A DNA stretch of 64,000 bases, from NCBI GenBank assembly GCA_026987075.1, contig JALSNI010000067.1:1-64000 (forward strand), read 5' to 3'. The stretch's first letter is position 1, and each line of letters opens with the position of its first letter. This stretch comes from Persephonella sp. GTDB lineage: Bacteria; Aquificota; Aquificia; Aquificales; Hydrogenothermaceae. The position numbers were made by a program, and so were the translations under genes. Below, in pieces: positions 15,570-24,879 of this stretch. The notes beneath the pieces were generated by a model. The model was given only the letters and a program-made list of their open reading frames with translations. It searched no databases and had not been told where the DNA came from.

Positions 15570-17120
15570 ATGGAAAAGCCTATATATCAGCAAATTTCTG
15601 TCTGGGAAAGAACACTGATAACTGTTATTGTGATGCTTGGGGCATTTATGGCTATATTAGACACAACCATTGTTGACATAATCGTTCCTAAAATAACAGC
15701 TCCACTGAAAACAGACCTTTATGGTGTTCAGTGGGTCATAACAGCCTATATGATAGCTTCTGCAACGATGCTGATACTTGCCCAGTGGCTGGACAGAAAT
15801 TTTGGGCTGAGGAATGTTTATATATTTGGAGTGGCACTTTTTACAGTTTCTTCCTTTGCCTGTGGTATGTCAGAGAGTCTTGAAAGTATGATAGGAGCGA
15901 GAATTTTTCAGGGAATGGGAGAGGCATTTATAATGGCTACAGCACAGGCTATTCTTTTTTCTGTTTATCCTCCTGAAAAGAAAGGACTTGCAATGGGTAT
16001 ATTTGGTCTTGGAGTCAGTTTTGCACCTTCTCTTGGACCGACGCTGGGGGGATATATTACAGAATACATAAACTGGCGGTGGGTATTTTTTATTAACATT
16101 CCTTTTGGTATCCTGACAGTAATACTGGCACTGTTTTACCTGCCAGAAACAAGCCTTATAAGGGAAAAAACAAAACTGAACTTTGTCTCATTTGGATTAC
16201 TATCAACCTTTACTATAACAACCTTGATAATACTCTCTAAAGGACAACAACTTGGATGGTTTATGTCTGACTTTATTGTGTATCTAACAATTATTGCCGT
16301 TTTTTCTCTTCTGTTCTACATTCTCTCTGAGATGGTCTCCAAAAACCCCCTGATAGATTTTTCTATATTCAAAACAAAAGAATACTTTGTAGGTTTTTCC
16401 ATATTTTTCCTGTTGTTAGGGTTTTCTATGTATCAGGTTTTTTATCTACTTCCCCTTTACTTTGAAAGACTGAAAGGTCTTTCAACTTTTGATGCTGGAT
16501 TACACATATTAGCATTTGCTGTTTTTATAGCTTTTTTTTCACCTATTGCAGGGATTATGTCTGATAAGATAGGAGAGAAAAAAGTATTGTATGTTGCAGT
16601 AATTATATATCTGTTTTCTTCTATGTATTTTCTTCCCAAATTAGAATACTTTACACCTAATCTACAGGCAGCTCTAATGACAATACCGCTGGGAATAGCT
16701 CTTGGAATGTTTTTTGCTCCTGTTACAACTCTTGCTTTAAGAAATCTGGGAGATAAAACCTCTCTTGGGACAGGACTTCTCCACTATTCTCGGTTTATTG
16801 GAGGTTCTTTTGGAACAGCTATCGCTACCAACGACCTCTATAAATTCGGATACGAACACTTTGAAGGTATTAATAACATACAGAACATATCATACCTAAC
16901 AATGTTCAAAGAAAAAATTTTTACCATTTTCCTGCAATTCACTTTTCCTGAAAAAGCTGAAAAACTTGCTAATGCTATTATGTATAAACTTCAGTATCTT
17001 TATAGTATGAACTGGTCTTTTCAGGACACATTTTTTGTTGCAGGGCTTTATGGGTTGTTAGGCTCATTTCCTGTGTTAATACTTATATACTATGACTTAT
17101 TTGTGAGGAAAAAAGGATGA
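15570..17120 (+). CDS. emrB: EmrB/QacA-type MFS drug exporter (DHA2, 14 TMS)
   Basis: 516 residues with about 14 hydrophobic helices. DHA2 landmarks are present: LDTTIVDIIVPKI in helix 1, GVQWVITAYMIA, the loop motif LDRNFGLRNVYIFG, RIFQGMGEAF, and the antiporter motif C LGPTLGGYI. It expels drugs or other amphiphiles by proton antiport, together with the adjacent adaptor and TolC. It overlaps the second adaptor gene by 4 bases. Confidence 0.92.
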   Translation: MEKPIYQQISVWERTLITVIVMLGAFMAILDTTIVDIIVPKITAPLKTDLYGVQWVITAYMIASATMLILAQWLDRNFGLRNVYIFGVALFTVSSFACGMSESLESMIGARIFQGMGEAFIMATAQAILFSVYPPEKKGLAMGIFGLGVSFAPSLGPTLGGYITEYINWRWVFFINIPFGILTVILALFYLPETSLIREKTKLNFVSFGLLSTFTITTLIILSKGQQLGWFMSDFIVYLTIIAVFSLLFYILSEMVSKNPLIDFSIFKTKEYFVGFSIFFLLLGFSMYQVFYLLPLYFERLKGLSTFDAGLHILAFAVFIAFFSPIAGIMSDKIGEKKVLYVAVIIYLFSSMYFLPKLEYFTPNLQAALMTIPLGIALGMFFAPVTTLALRNLGDKTSLGTGLLHYSRFIGGSFGTAIATNDLYKFGYEHFEGINNIQNISYLTMFKEKIFTIFLQFTFPEKAEKLANAIMYKLQYLYSMNWSFQDTFFVAGLYGLLGSFPVLILIYYDLFVRKKG

Positions 17121-18274
17121 ACTTTTTAAAGAAATACTGGTTAGGATTAGTTGTTGGTTTTCTTTTTTTTATTGCTGCAGTGATGATTTATAAAAAATTA
17201 AATCCTAAAGAACTCCCTCCAAATTTAGTTGTTGGAGTTGGTAGGATTGATGGGGATTTGATAGCCCTATCTTCAAAATATCCAGGAAGAATAAGAGAAG
17301 TTTCTGTGTCAGAGGGAGACAGTGTCCACAGGGGACAGACCATTGCCATATTGGAAAGTGAAGAGTATTCAGCTCAGTTAGAAAGTGTAGAAGCACAGAT
17401 TAAAGCAAAGGAAAAAGAGCTCAAAGCAAAGAAAATACAGCTTGTGATAACTAAGGAAACTCTCCCAGAAGATGTTAAGAAAGCTGTCCAGTCTATAAAT
17501 GTCCTGAAAGCAATGTTAAAAGAGATTGAAAAAAGTATTGATACGATGTTGAAGGTTGTTAATCAAGACGAAAAGGATTATAAGAGGATTAAAAATCTTT
17601 ACAGTAAAAATCTTGTTCCAGAAAAAAAGTTAGAAGAAATAAAACTAAAATTAGAAACAGACAAAAACAGCTTAAAATCTCTTTACGATAAAAGGGAACA
17701 GATTATAGCAAAGATAAAAGCATCGGAAAGCAGTTTAAAGCAGTCAACATCCATTCTAAAGAGAATAAAAGCATTAGAAGAAGAAATAGAAGCATTGAAA
17801 AATGTTATTCTTTCGTTAAAAGCTAATAAAAAACAGATAGAACTGATTATTTCTAATTTAAAAATTAACTCTCCTGTTGACGGGTATGTTGTTGACAAGC
17901 TAAAAAATAAAGGGGAAGTAGTGTCAGCGGGAATGCCTATTGTTACTCTAATAGACTCATCACAGCTATATCTAAAAATTTATGTTGACACTATAAAAAA
18001 CGGAAAGATAAAAATAGGAGACAGAGCTGTCATATTTTTAGATGCATATCCAGACAGACCTATACCTGCAAGAGTTGTAAAAATAGCAAAAAGAGCAGAA
18101 TTTACTCCAAAAGAAGTTGCAGTAAGGGAAGATAGAATACAGAGAGTTTATGCAGTTCACATAAAACCATTAAAGCCTCAGCCTTTATTTAAACTTGGTC
18201 TTCCAGCTATTGGGATAATATCGTTAGACGGAAAGGGTCTTCCAAAAAGCCTTAAAGACATTCCAGAGATTTAA
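17117..18274 (+). CDS. Second HlyD-family adaptor (YbhG-like), likely ABC partner
   Basis: 385 residues. An N-terminal helix (about 10-26) is followed by a lipoyl half (GRIREVSVSEGDSVHRGQTIAILE), a long coiled coil (about 90-240) and the second lipoyl half (NSPVDGYVVDKLKNKGEVVSAG). It lies directly before the double ABC ATPase (2-base gap), so it most likely pairs with that pump and the ABC-2 permeases, as YbhG does with YbhFSR. Confidence 0.88.
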   Translation: MNFLKKYWLGLVVGFLFFIAAVMIYKKLNPKELPPNLVVGVGRIDGDLIALSSKYPGRIREVSVSEGDSVHRGQTIAILESEEYSAQLESVEAQIKAKEKELKAKKIQLVITKETLPEDVKKAVQSINVLKAMLKEIEKSIDTMLKVVNQDEKDYKRIKNLYSKNLVPEKKLEEIKLKLETDKNSLKSLYDKREQIIAKIKASESSLKQSTSILKRIKALEEEIEALKNVILSLKANKKQIELIISNLKINSPVDGYVVDKLKNKGEVVSAGMPIVTLIDSSQLYLKIYVDTIKNGKIKIGDRAVIFLDAYPDRPIPARVVKIAKRAEFTPKEVAVREDRIQRVYAVHIKPLKPQPLFKLGLPAIGIISLDGKGLPKSLKDIPEI

Positions 18275-18276
18275 CA

Positions 18277-19890
18277 ATGGGATTAACTGTTAAGAATGTT
18301 TCCGTCTGGTATGGGAAGAAGGCAGGGATAATAGATGCCTCCTTTGAAGCAAAAGAAGGGGAAATAGTAGGATTTATTGGGCCTGATGGAGGAGGAAAAA
18401 GCTCCCTTATGCACGCTATTGCAGGGGTTATAAAGTTTGAAGGAGAAATCACATTTAAAGGGTTCTCTTACAGCTCTCCAAAACAGGCAGAAAAGATAAA
18501 AAGCCGTATAGGATTTATGCCGCAAGGAATTGGCCTTGTTCTGTATCCACTGATGAGTGTTGAAGAACATCTAAATTTTTTCACCGAGATAAGGGGACTA
18601 AAAAAAGATGAAAAATACTGGAATTACAGACAGCATCTTCTAAAAATGGCAGGTTTGTTCCAATTCCAAAAAAGGGAAGCAGGAAAGCTCAGTGGTGGAA
18701 TGATGCAAAAACTTTCTCTCATATGCACACTTATTCACAGACCAGAGCTCCTTATTTTAGATGAACCAACAACAGGTGTAGACCCTCTCAGCAGAAAAGA
18801 ACTCTGGGAAATATTAGACCAGATTAGAAAAGAAGAGGGAATTATCGCTGTTATAAGTACAGGATACATGCAGGAAGCGGAAAATATGGATAAAGTGTTA
18901 CTCTTTGAAGAGGGGAAGATTATTGGAGCAGGAAAAGCTGAGGAACTAAAACAGTCTGTAAAGAAGTATGTGTATGTGGAAACAGAATGCACGGAGGGAT
19001 GCTTTACCTTTCACGGAAAAACATACTCACTTAAACCTTTAAAATCTCCCCACGCAGAACCTACACTTGAGGCCGTATTTTTTGTTAATGCTTTAAAAAA
19101 ATCAGGAGAAATACCTGAAATAAAAATAGGAAAAAGAGAAAAAGAACACAATCTTCCTGACATTGTTCTAAGGGCAAAAGGTTTAACAAAAAGGTTTGGT
19201 GATTTTGTGGCTGACGACCACATTGACCTTGAAATGAAGAAGGGAGAGATATTAGGCTTACTCGGAGCTAATGGAGCAGGAAAAACAACCCTGATAAAAA
19301 TGCTGCTTGGTCTGTATCCAATAGATGAAGGAGAGCTGTGGCTTTTGGGAAAGAAGATACAGAGTTATGAGGATAGAATTGAACTTAAAAGCAAAATTGG
19401 ATACGTCAGTCAGAGATTTTCTCTCTATAAGGACATGACAGTCAGGGAAAATCTCCTATACTTTGCAAACATGTATCGCATACCTACTACTGAAGCAGTT
19501 AAAAGAATAGATAAATTCTCAAGGTGGTTAGGATTTAAAGAGTATTTAGATTATCTTCCAACAGAGCTACCTTTAGGTATTAATCAAAGATTTTCTGTTG
19601 CAGCTGCTATTATGCACGAACCTGTTATTTTGTTTCTTGACGAACCTACAAGTGGGGTTGACCCAGTGGCACGAGCCCAGCTGTGGAAACTGATAATACA
19701 GCTAAAAGAAAAGTGGAGGATATCAGTATTAATTACGACCCATTATATGAGTGAGGCTGAATTTTGCGACAGGGTAGTCCTGCTAAAACAGGGAAAAAAA
19801 ATTGCCGATGACACCCCGGAAAATCTATACAAAAAGTTCCCTGAAGCAAAAAGCTTTGAAGATATATTTATCAGATTCTATGAAGATTGA
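18277..19890 (+). CDS. Double-NBD ABC transporter ATPase (YbhF-like)
   Basis: 537 residues with two full nucleotide-binding domains. NBD1: Walker A GPDGGGKSS, signature LSGGMMQKLSL, Walker B LLILDEPTTGVDP. NBD2 (from about residue 290): GANGAGKTT, signature replaced by LPLGINQRFSV, and LFLDEPTSGVDP. The altered second signature is usual in YbhF-like fusions. It should energise the two ABC-2 permeases 6 kb upstream. It is the last gene of the efflux island. Confidence 0.9.
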   Translation: MGLTVKNVSVWYGKKAGIIDASFEAKEGEIVGFIGPDGGGKSSLMHAIAGVIKFEGEITFKGFSYSSPKQAEKIKSRIGFMPQGIGLVLYPLMSVEEHLNFFTEIRGLKKDEKYWNYRQHLLKMAGLFQFQKREAGKLSGGMMQKLSLICTLIHRPELLILDEPTTGVDPLSRKELWEILDQIRKEEGIIAVISTGYMQEAENMDKVLLFEEGKIIGAGKAEELKQSVKKYVYVETECTEGCFTFHGKTYSLKPLKSPHAEPTLEAVFFVNALKKSGEIPEIKIGKREKEHNLPDIVLRAKGLTKRFGDFVADDHIDLEMKKGEILGLLGANGAGKTTLIKMLLGLYPIDEGELWLLGKKIQSYEDRIELKSKIGYVSQRFSLYKDMTVRENLLYFANMYRIPTTEAVKRIDKFSRWLGFKEYLDYLPTELPLGINQRFSVAAAIMHEPVILFLDEPTSGVDPVARAQLWKLIIQLKEKWRISVLITTHYMSEAEFCDRVVLLKQGKKIADDTPENLYKKFPEAKSFEDIFIRFYED

Positions 19891-19929
19891 TTATGAAAGT
19901 TTCCTGTTTTATTACAACGGGGCGTAAAA

Positions 19930-19948
19930 TTTCCTTACTAAAAGGAAA
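19930..19948 (+). terminator. Possible terminator of the efflux operon
   Basis: A 7-base AT-rich stem (TTTCCTT/AAGGAAA) with a 5-base loop is followed by a short T-rich stretch (TATTTTT). It is weak but the only hairpin found in the 167-base gap after the ATPase gene. Confidence 0.35.
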
Positions 19949-20057
19949 GATATTTTTAAGGAGCTTATTTTAGAGTTTCATCATTACCAAATCCTTGAAG
20001 TAATATATAGGAAGATTTTTATTGGATTGGGATTTAGTTTTACTGCCTTTTTTCAAT

Positions 20058-22673
20058 TTATACCAAAATATACTTCTCTTTCACGTATTCTATTGCTTCT
20101 TCCTTGTTTTTTATCTCTCCATCTAAATACTTTTTGAATACATCGTCCAATATCTTTCTATATATAGAAGATGGAGGAATGCCTAACTTTTTCAGGTCTT
20201 TCCCTGAAAGGAGAAGATTTTTCTCTTCCTCTTTCTTCAATATTCTTATAATTCTCTCTGACAATTCTACATCTGAAGACGCAGATAAAAACACTAAAAT
20301 GTCTTTTTTTATAAACTTTATTTTTTTGTAAAGCTCAGAGTCTTTTTCTGGCACTTCTTTAAACAGGTCTTTTACTTCAAAATACTCTTCAAAAAATTTT
20401 ACAGTTTTGTTGAAGTGGTACTTTTCAAGAAATTTGTATGACAGCTCAAAAGGTAGATGGTATAAAAGGGCAAGGAGGTAGTTTGATACTCTGTCTATCT
20501 TTATTTCAAAGAACATCTCAAAAGATATGATACTATCCCTCAGTCTGTTCAAAAGTTCTTCTCTTTTTTCATCCATATAAAACTCTGGAATTAGACTATG
20601 GAGAACTTTATACCTGTTCATGAGCATAAGTATGTCCACTACTCTGTCTTCATTTAATGAGTAGTTTAACTCAAGGTTAACCCTTCCAGAAGGGGCAAGC
20701 TCTAACATATTTTCGTCAACAGCTAATTTTAAGAGTTTTTCTGTAGGCTTTCCAAGTTTAAAGCCCAGTCTTCCTGCAAATCTTAATGCTCTTAATATTC
20801 TTATAGGGTCTTCTATAAAGCTGAGCTGGTGCAGAACCCTTATCATTCTGTCTTTTATGTCTTTCAGCCCGTTAAAGTAATCAACTAATATTCCAAATCT
20901 GCCTTCTGTTATGTCTATTGCCAGTGTATTTATCGTAAAGTCTCTCCTGTATAGGTCTTCTTTTATGCTTGCTTTCTCAACCTTTGGGTATGCTCCCGGA
21001 TGGGTGTAAGTTTCTTTTCTTGCTGTTGCAAGGTCTATTTTTTCTCCTGTTTCTAATGTTATCTGGGCTGTCATAAACTCTTCAAAGGTATGGACAGGTA
21101 GATTTTTTTCCTTTGCGTATCTCTTAGCAAGCTCAATGGCATCTCCTTCAACAATAACATCAATATCCAGATTTTTTTTACCAAGGACAATGTCTCTAAC
21201 TATTCCACCTACCAAAAAACTGTTAAATCCCATCTGAGAGGAAACTTTACCTATCTGGATAAGGTGGTTCAGTATGTTCTGTGGAATGAATTTTTTTACC
21301 TTTCCTTCAAAGTTTAGAAATTTTGGTTTTATCCTTTCCCTTGATATAAATATGTCTTTTTCTGTATCAAATATCTGACCGTGGAGAACCTTTATTATGT
21401 AAGTCCTGTTTATCACTCCCACAGGCTTTCCTTTTTCTATTACAGGGAAGTATTCTTGAGAAGACTGGGATATAATTTTCTCTGCTTCAGCAACTGTCAT
21501 TTCAGGTTCAAAGGTTATGATACTGTCTATTATAAAGTTTTCTACTTTTACTTTTTTAATGCCGTGTTTCAGACTTTCTTTTATCACTCTGGATAAAATA
21601 ATTCCTACAAATTTTCCTTTATTGTCAATAACAAATAGAATAGGAGCTTTATCTGCTTTTTCCTGAATTTCCTCAATAGTTTGGTCTTTTTTTATAATAG
21701 TAATTTCCCTGGACATAAATTCTTCAATTTTTTTATTTCTGTAAGCTTCACTGAGTAACAAACCTTCTATGTAATTTTTTATCTCTTGAACAGTCATTCC
21801 TTTAACTGTAGCACTTGCTGCAAAAGTGTGTCCTCCACCTCCAAGGAAAGACATTATTTTCCCAACATCTATGTTTTGGTCTTTTGAACGGGCAATGATA
21901 CTGGTTTTCCCCTTTTCGTTAATTAGAACAAAGAATGCATCTGCCTCTTGCAGAGGTTTAATCATGTGGAGGAATCCTGATATGTCAGGTACATACTTGC
22001 TGGAATAGGCAAATGTGAATATGACTTTTTTGCTTTTCAGCAGGAAAAACTGAACATTTTCTATAAGCTGATGTATTATAGATATCTGTTCATAATCTAT
22101 TCTTTCTTCTATAATGTTTTTTATAGTTTCAAGGTCTGCTCCTTTTTTTAGTAAAAATGCTGCTGTTTTCATGTCTTTGTCTGTTGTTGTTGTATAAGTG
22201 AAACTTCCTGTGTCTTCATATATACCTAAAGCAAGTAGTGTAGCTTCTTCAGGGGTTAAGGGAATTTTTTTCTTTTTAATCTCTTCTACCACTATTGTTG
22301 TAGCAGCTCCAGTTCTTTTTATCTTTTTAATTGCATTTGGAGGTAGTTTTTCCCTTACAGGGTGATGGTCGTATATGATAATCTGTGTATTTTTTTTTAT
22401 GTATTCTCCTAACTTTTTTTGAATAAGATTGTAATTGTTGGTATCTGCAAGGAAAATAGTATCTATGGCATCTATCTCTTCTTTTCTTATAATTTTGGGA
22501 TTTAATAAACTTTCAAATCTTTTTAGGGCTAATTTCACGCTTGAAGATACAGCTCCGGGAAGTAAAATCTTTGCTTCTGGGTATAACTTTGTTATTCCAT
22601 AAGCTGTTGCGAGGGCATCTAAGTCTGCTCCTTCTACGAGAAAAACAGCTTGCAAATTTTTCTCCTTTTGCAT
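20058..22673 (-). CDS. tRNA nucleotidyltransferase (CC- or A-adding/poly(A) polymerase type) fused to DHH and CBS domains
   Basis: 871 residues, about twice the usual enzyme. The N-terminal ~310 residues are a DHH/DHHA1 phosphoesterase-like domain (FLADTNN, IYDHHPV, GGGGHTFAASA). A CBS pair follows (about 315-430), then the class II nucleotidyltransferase: GGIVRDIVLGKKNLDIDV with the two metal Asp residues, RRDFTINTLAID, and the helical neck (DPIRILRALRFAGRLGF). Aquifex is known to split CCA addition between a CC-adding and an A-adding enzyme, one of them a large protein with these extra domains, so this may be only half of the activity. It is divergent from tRNA-Leu. Confidence 0.9.
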   Translation of the reverse strand: MQKEKNLQAVFLVEGADLDALATAYGITKLYPEAKILLPGAVSSSVKLALKRFESLLNPKIIRKEEIDAIDTIFLADTNNYNLIQKKLGEYIKKNTQIIIYDHHPVREKLPPNAIKKIKRTGAATTIVVEEIKKKKIPLTPEEATLLALGIYEDTGSFTYTTTTDKDMKTAAFLLKKGADLETIKNIIEERIDYEQISIIHQLIENVQFFLLKSKKVIFTFAYSSKYVPDISGFLHMIKPLQEADAFFVLINEKGKTSIIARSKDQNIDVGKIMSFLGGGGHTFAASATVKGMTVQEIKNYIEGLLLSEAYRNKKIEEFMSREITIIKKDQTIEEIQEKADKAPILFVIDNKGKFVGIILSRVIKESLKHGIKKVKVENFIIDSIITFEPEMTVAEAEKIISQSSQEYFPVIEKGKPVGVINRTYIIKVLHGQIFDTEKDIFISRERIKPKFLNFEGKVKKFIPQNILNHLIQIGKVSSQMGFNSFLVGGIVRDIVLGKKNLDIDVIVEGDAIELAKRYAKEKNLPVHTFEEFMTAQITLETGEKIDLATARKETYTHPGAYPKVEKASIKEDLYRRDFTINTLAIDITEGRFGILVDYFNGLKDIKDRMIRVLHQLSFIEDPIRILRALRFAGRLGFKLGKPTEKLLKLAVDENMLELAPSGRVNLELNYSLNEDRVVDILMLMNRYKVLHSLIPEFYMDEKREELLNRLRDSIISFEMFFEIKIDRVSNYLLALLYHLPFELSYKFLEKYHFNKTVKFFEEYFEVKDLFKEVPEKDSELYKKIKFIKKDILVFLSASSDVELSERIIRILKKEEEKNLLLSGKDLKKLGIPPSSIYRKILDDVFKKYLDGEIKNKEEAIEYVKEKYILV

Positions 22674-22678
22674 ATAAT
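22650..22678 (+). promoter_or_regulatory. Sigma-70 promoter of tRNA-Leu
   Basis: TTGCAA (22650-22655), 17-base spacer, perfect TATAAT (22673-22678), ending 13 bases before the mature tRNA. The -10 box touches the start codon of the minus-strand nucleotidyltransferase gene. Confidence 0.8.
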
Positions 22679-22691
22679 ATTTACCTCATTT

Positions 22692-22779
22692 GCCCAGGTG
22701 GCGGAATTGGCAGACGCGCTGTCTTGAGGGGACAGTGCCCTTAACGGGCGTGCGGGTTCGACTCCCGCCCTGGGCACCA
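22692..22779 (+). tRNA. tRNA-Leu (anticodon GAG), CCA encoded
   Basis: 88 bases. The 7-bp acceptor stem GCCCAGG/CCTGGGC is followed by discriminator A and an encoded CCA. The anticodon stem CTGTC/GACAG holds loop TTGAGGG with anticodon GAG. A long variable arm (stem GCCC/GGGC with TTAAC) shows a class II tRNA. The T arm GCGGGTTCGACTCCCGC is perfect. Its last base abuts the stop codon of the convergent pmbA gene. Confidence 0.97.
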
Positions 22780-24093
22780 TTAAACGCCTCCTATCATCAT
22801 TTTATCAACTAAGATAGAAGGGCTTCCGAAATTACCGTAAAATTTCAGGTCATTTCCTATCTGAATTATACTTTTTAATAATTCAAAAAAATTCCCTGAC
22901 AGCGTAACACTATTAACTGGTTGAACAATCTCTCCATTTTCTACGATAAATCCTGAAACCCCAACAGAAAAGTCTCCAGTTACAGGATTTGATGTGTGTA
23001 ATCCAAGCATTTCAACAACATGGAAATATCTGTCAGGGTAATTTATTTTCTTATTTCCTTTATCTACAAAAAGGTTTGATGGTTTAATAGAAGGTAAATC
23101 CTTGTAGGAGTTTCTAAATCCATTACCTGTGCTTTCTGCTTTTACCTGTGATGCTGTGTATAGGTTGTGTAGAAAATTTTTCATAATGCCACTTTTTATT
23201 ATGTAGGTTTTTTTTGTAGGAACTCCTTCATCATCATAACTTCTGGTCATTATACCACCTAATAATTTTCCATCATCTATGATATTGAGAGTTTCTACAC
23301 CAGCTTTATCCTCTATGTTCAGTTTGTTTTTATTTTTTATCAGAAATTCCCCTGAAAAAGCAGGATAAAATACTTCTAATAGCTGGGAAAAAGCATAAGG
23401 AGGAAAGTTTATGTACATTTTTGTGGTTTGAATAGGTTTTGCATTTAGCAGGTTAATCGCATTTTTGACAGTTTCTTCAATTGTTCCATCTAAATCAAGG
23501 TCTTTTAGATATCTTGACTGAGTAAATCCCCACACAATCTGGAAGTTACCGTTTTCTTCAGCTACAGGAGATATGGAAACGGTGTAAATAGTTCCCTTTT
23601 CTGATATGTCAAGACCTTCACTGTTAATAATTTTGTATTGGAATATGGTTTCTGAGAAACTGCAATCTCTTATGTTTTTTATTCTGCTATCTTTTTTTCT
23701 CAGGGAGTATTCTATCTCTATGGGGAGATTTATTTTTTCTTCTGCTTTAATCTTTTCTGCTGTATAGCTGTCGTATTCCTCTAATGTTTGTTCTATTTTT
23801 TCTAACTTTTTAAATGGTATAAATTCTTCAGGAGAAGAAATTCTACTTATTTCTATAGCCTTTTCAACAGCTCTTTCTATATTGTCTTTGTTTACGTTAG
23901 TGGTGTATGAGAATCCTGTATGACCTTCCCTGTAAACTCTTATACCAATACCAGTATCTTCTGAATTAATCAGGTTTTCTATCTGGAAATTTTTGGAACT
24001 GCTCTTTAATTTTTTTGTGCTTAGGAGATATATTTCCCATTTATAATTTTTTAGCAGCTTTTCTACAGTCTGAAGCATCTCTAATTTTTCCAT
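22780..24093 (-). CDS. pmbA: TldE/PmbA-type metalloprotease subunit
   Basis: 437 residues. Overall order fits the TldD/PmbA family: N-terminal alpha/beta half with GIGIRVYREGHTGFSYT, a central helical linker, and the C-terminal barrel with NFLHNLYTASQVKAESTGNG and HTSNPVTGDFSVGVSGF. No HExxxH zinc motif is seen, so this is the TldE (non-zinc) partner. No TldD gene is in the window. The family processes peptides such as microcin B17. It overlaps the thioesterase gene by 13 bases. Confidence 0.88.
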   Translation of the reverse strand: MEKLEMLQTVEKLLKNYKWEIYLLSTKKLKSSSKNFQIENLINSEDTGIGIRVYREGHTGFSYTTNVNKDNIERAVEKAIEISRISSPEEFIPFKKLEKIEQTLEEYDSYTAEKIKAEEKINLPIEIEYSLRKKDSRIKNIRDCSFSETIFQYKIINSEGLDISEKGTIYTVSISPVAEENGNFQIVWGFTQSRYLKDLDLDGTIEETVKNAINLLNAKPIQTTKMYINFPPYAFSQLLEVFYPAFSGEFLIKNKNKLNIEDKAGVETLNIIDDGKLLGGIMTRSYDDEGVPTKKTYIIKSGIMKNFLHNLYTASQVKAESTGNGFRNSYKDLPSIKPSNLFVDKGNKKINYPDRYFHVVEMLGLHTSNPVTGDFSVGVSGFIVENGEIVQPVNSVTLSGNFFELLKSIIQIGNDLKFYGNFGSPSILVDKMMIGGV

Positions 24094-24467
24094 TGTTTTA
24101 GCACCTGTGGGACTGTAACTATCTTTCCTGTTTTCCTGTCTATACAGGCGTGTTTTGTTTTTCCTTCTGCAATAATGATTTTTCCCAAATAGACTGTGTA
24201 GTCAAAACTAAAAAAATATCTATCCATTGAGGAAAGGTTCAGATGAATACTAAATACATCTCCAAATCTCAGAGGCTTCTTGTAATGTATAGAAAGCTCT
24301 AACAGAACGATATCAATGTTTAACTCCTCTCTTATTTTTTCGTAGGGCATTCCTTTTTGCTCAAGGAAAAAACCTCTTGCTTCTTCAAAATATCGGGCAT
24401 AGTTTGAGTGGTGGACTATTCCCTGAGCATCTGTTTCATAAAAAAACACCTTCCTTGAATAAATCAT
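24081..24467 (-). CDS. YbgC-like acyl-CoA thioesterase (hotdog fold)
   Basis: 128 residues, a single 4HBT hotdog domain. The active-site segment YETDAQGIVHHSNYARYFEEAR contains the catalytic Asp and the HxNY pattern of YbgC-type thioesterases. The family hydrolyses short acyl-CoA or acyl-ACP and is linked with phospholipid metabolism. It overlaps both neighbours and belongs to the five-gene minus-strand operon. Confidence 0.9.
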   Translation of the reverse strand: MIYSRKVFFYETDAQGIVHHSNYARYFEEARGFFLEQKGMPYEKIREELNIDIVLLELSIHYKKPLRFGDVFSIHLNLSSMDRYFFSFDYTVYLGKIIIAEGKTKHACIDRKTGKIVTVPQVLKQWKN

Positions 24468-24877
24468 TCCTCTTCTATCTCTTCACTGATAGATTCCCAC
24501 ATCTTTGATGCACCTGCTATGTAGCCTTTTAGAAAGCCGTCAAGCTCTATAGTTACTGTTATAGCGTCTGATGTATTTCCGTGGTCAAGGTCAAACTGGG
24601 TGAGTAACACGACAGATACCAGACCTTTTTCTGAAAGAGCATCCCAGGCTTCTCCATAAGGGAAAGCCATAAAAATCTGTCCGTTATCTTTGTGGAGGGT
24701 CAGCATCAGATAAGGTTCGTGTTCTTCTTCATCGTAATCTACGTCAACATCTACTTCCCAGCATGTTTCTTTGTTTTCTATCATCTCTTTTATATAACTG
24801 TCTGGTTCAACAATAGCAATAATTTCCCCTTCTTCAGACATTCTTACGTCATAAGGTTGATAGATGTGCTCTTCCAA
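24464..24877 (-). CDS. Acidic conserved-looking hypothetical protein
   Basis: 137 residues, strongly acidic (VDVDVDYDEEEHEP) with alternating strand-helix character, no signal peptide and no membrane segment. I recognise no family. It is translationally coupled to the thioesterase (4-base overlap) and follows the phosphohexomutase stop by two bases. It is probably cytosolic. Confidence 0.6.
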   Translation of the reverse strand: MEEHIYQPYDVRMSEEGEIIAIVEPDSYIKEMIENKETCWEVDVDVDYDEEEHEPYLMLTLHKDNGQIFMAFPYGEAWDALSEKGLVSVVLLTQFDLDHGNTSDAITVTIELDGFLKGYIAGASKMWESISEEIEEE

Positions 24878-24879
24878 TT

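Noticed and set aside
19893-19973. A 26-codon ORF just after the ABC ATPase gene
   Set aside because: It overlaps the likely terminator hairpin, lacks a ribosome-binding site and has random composition.
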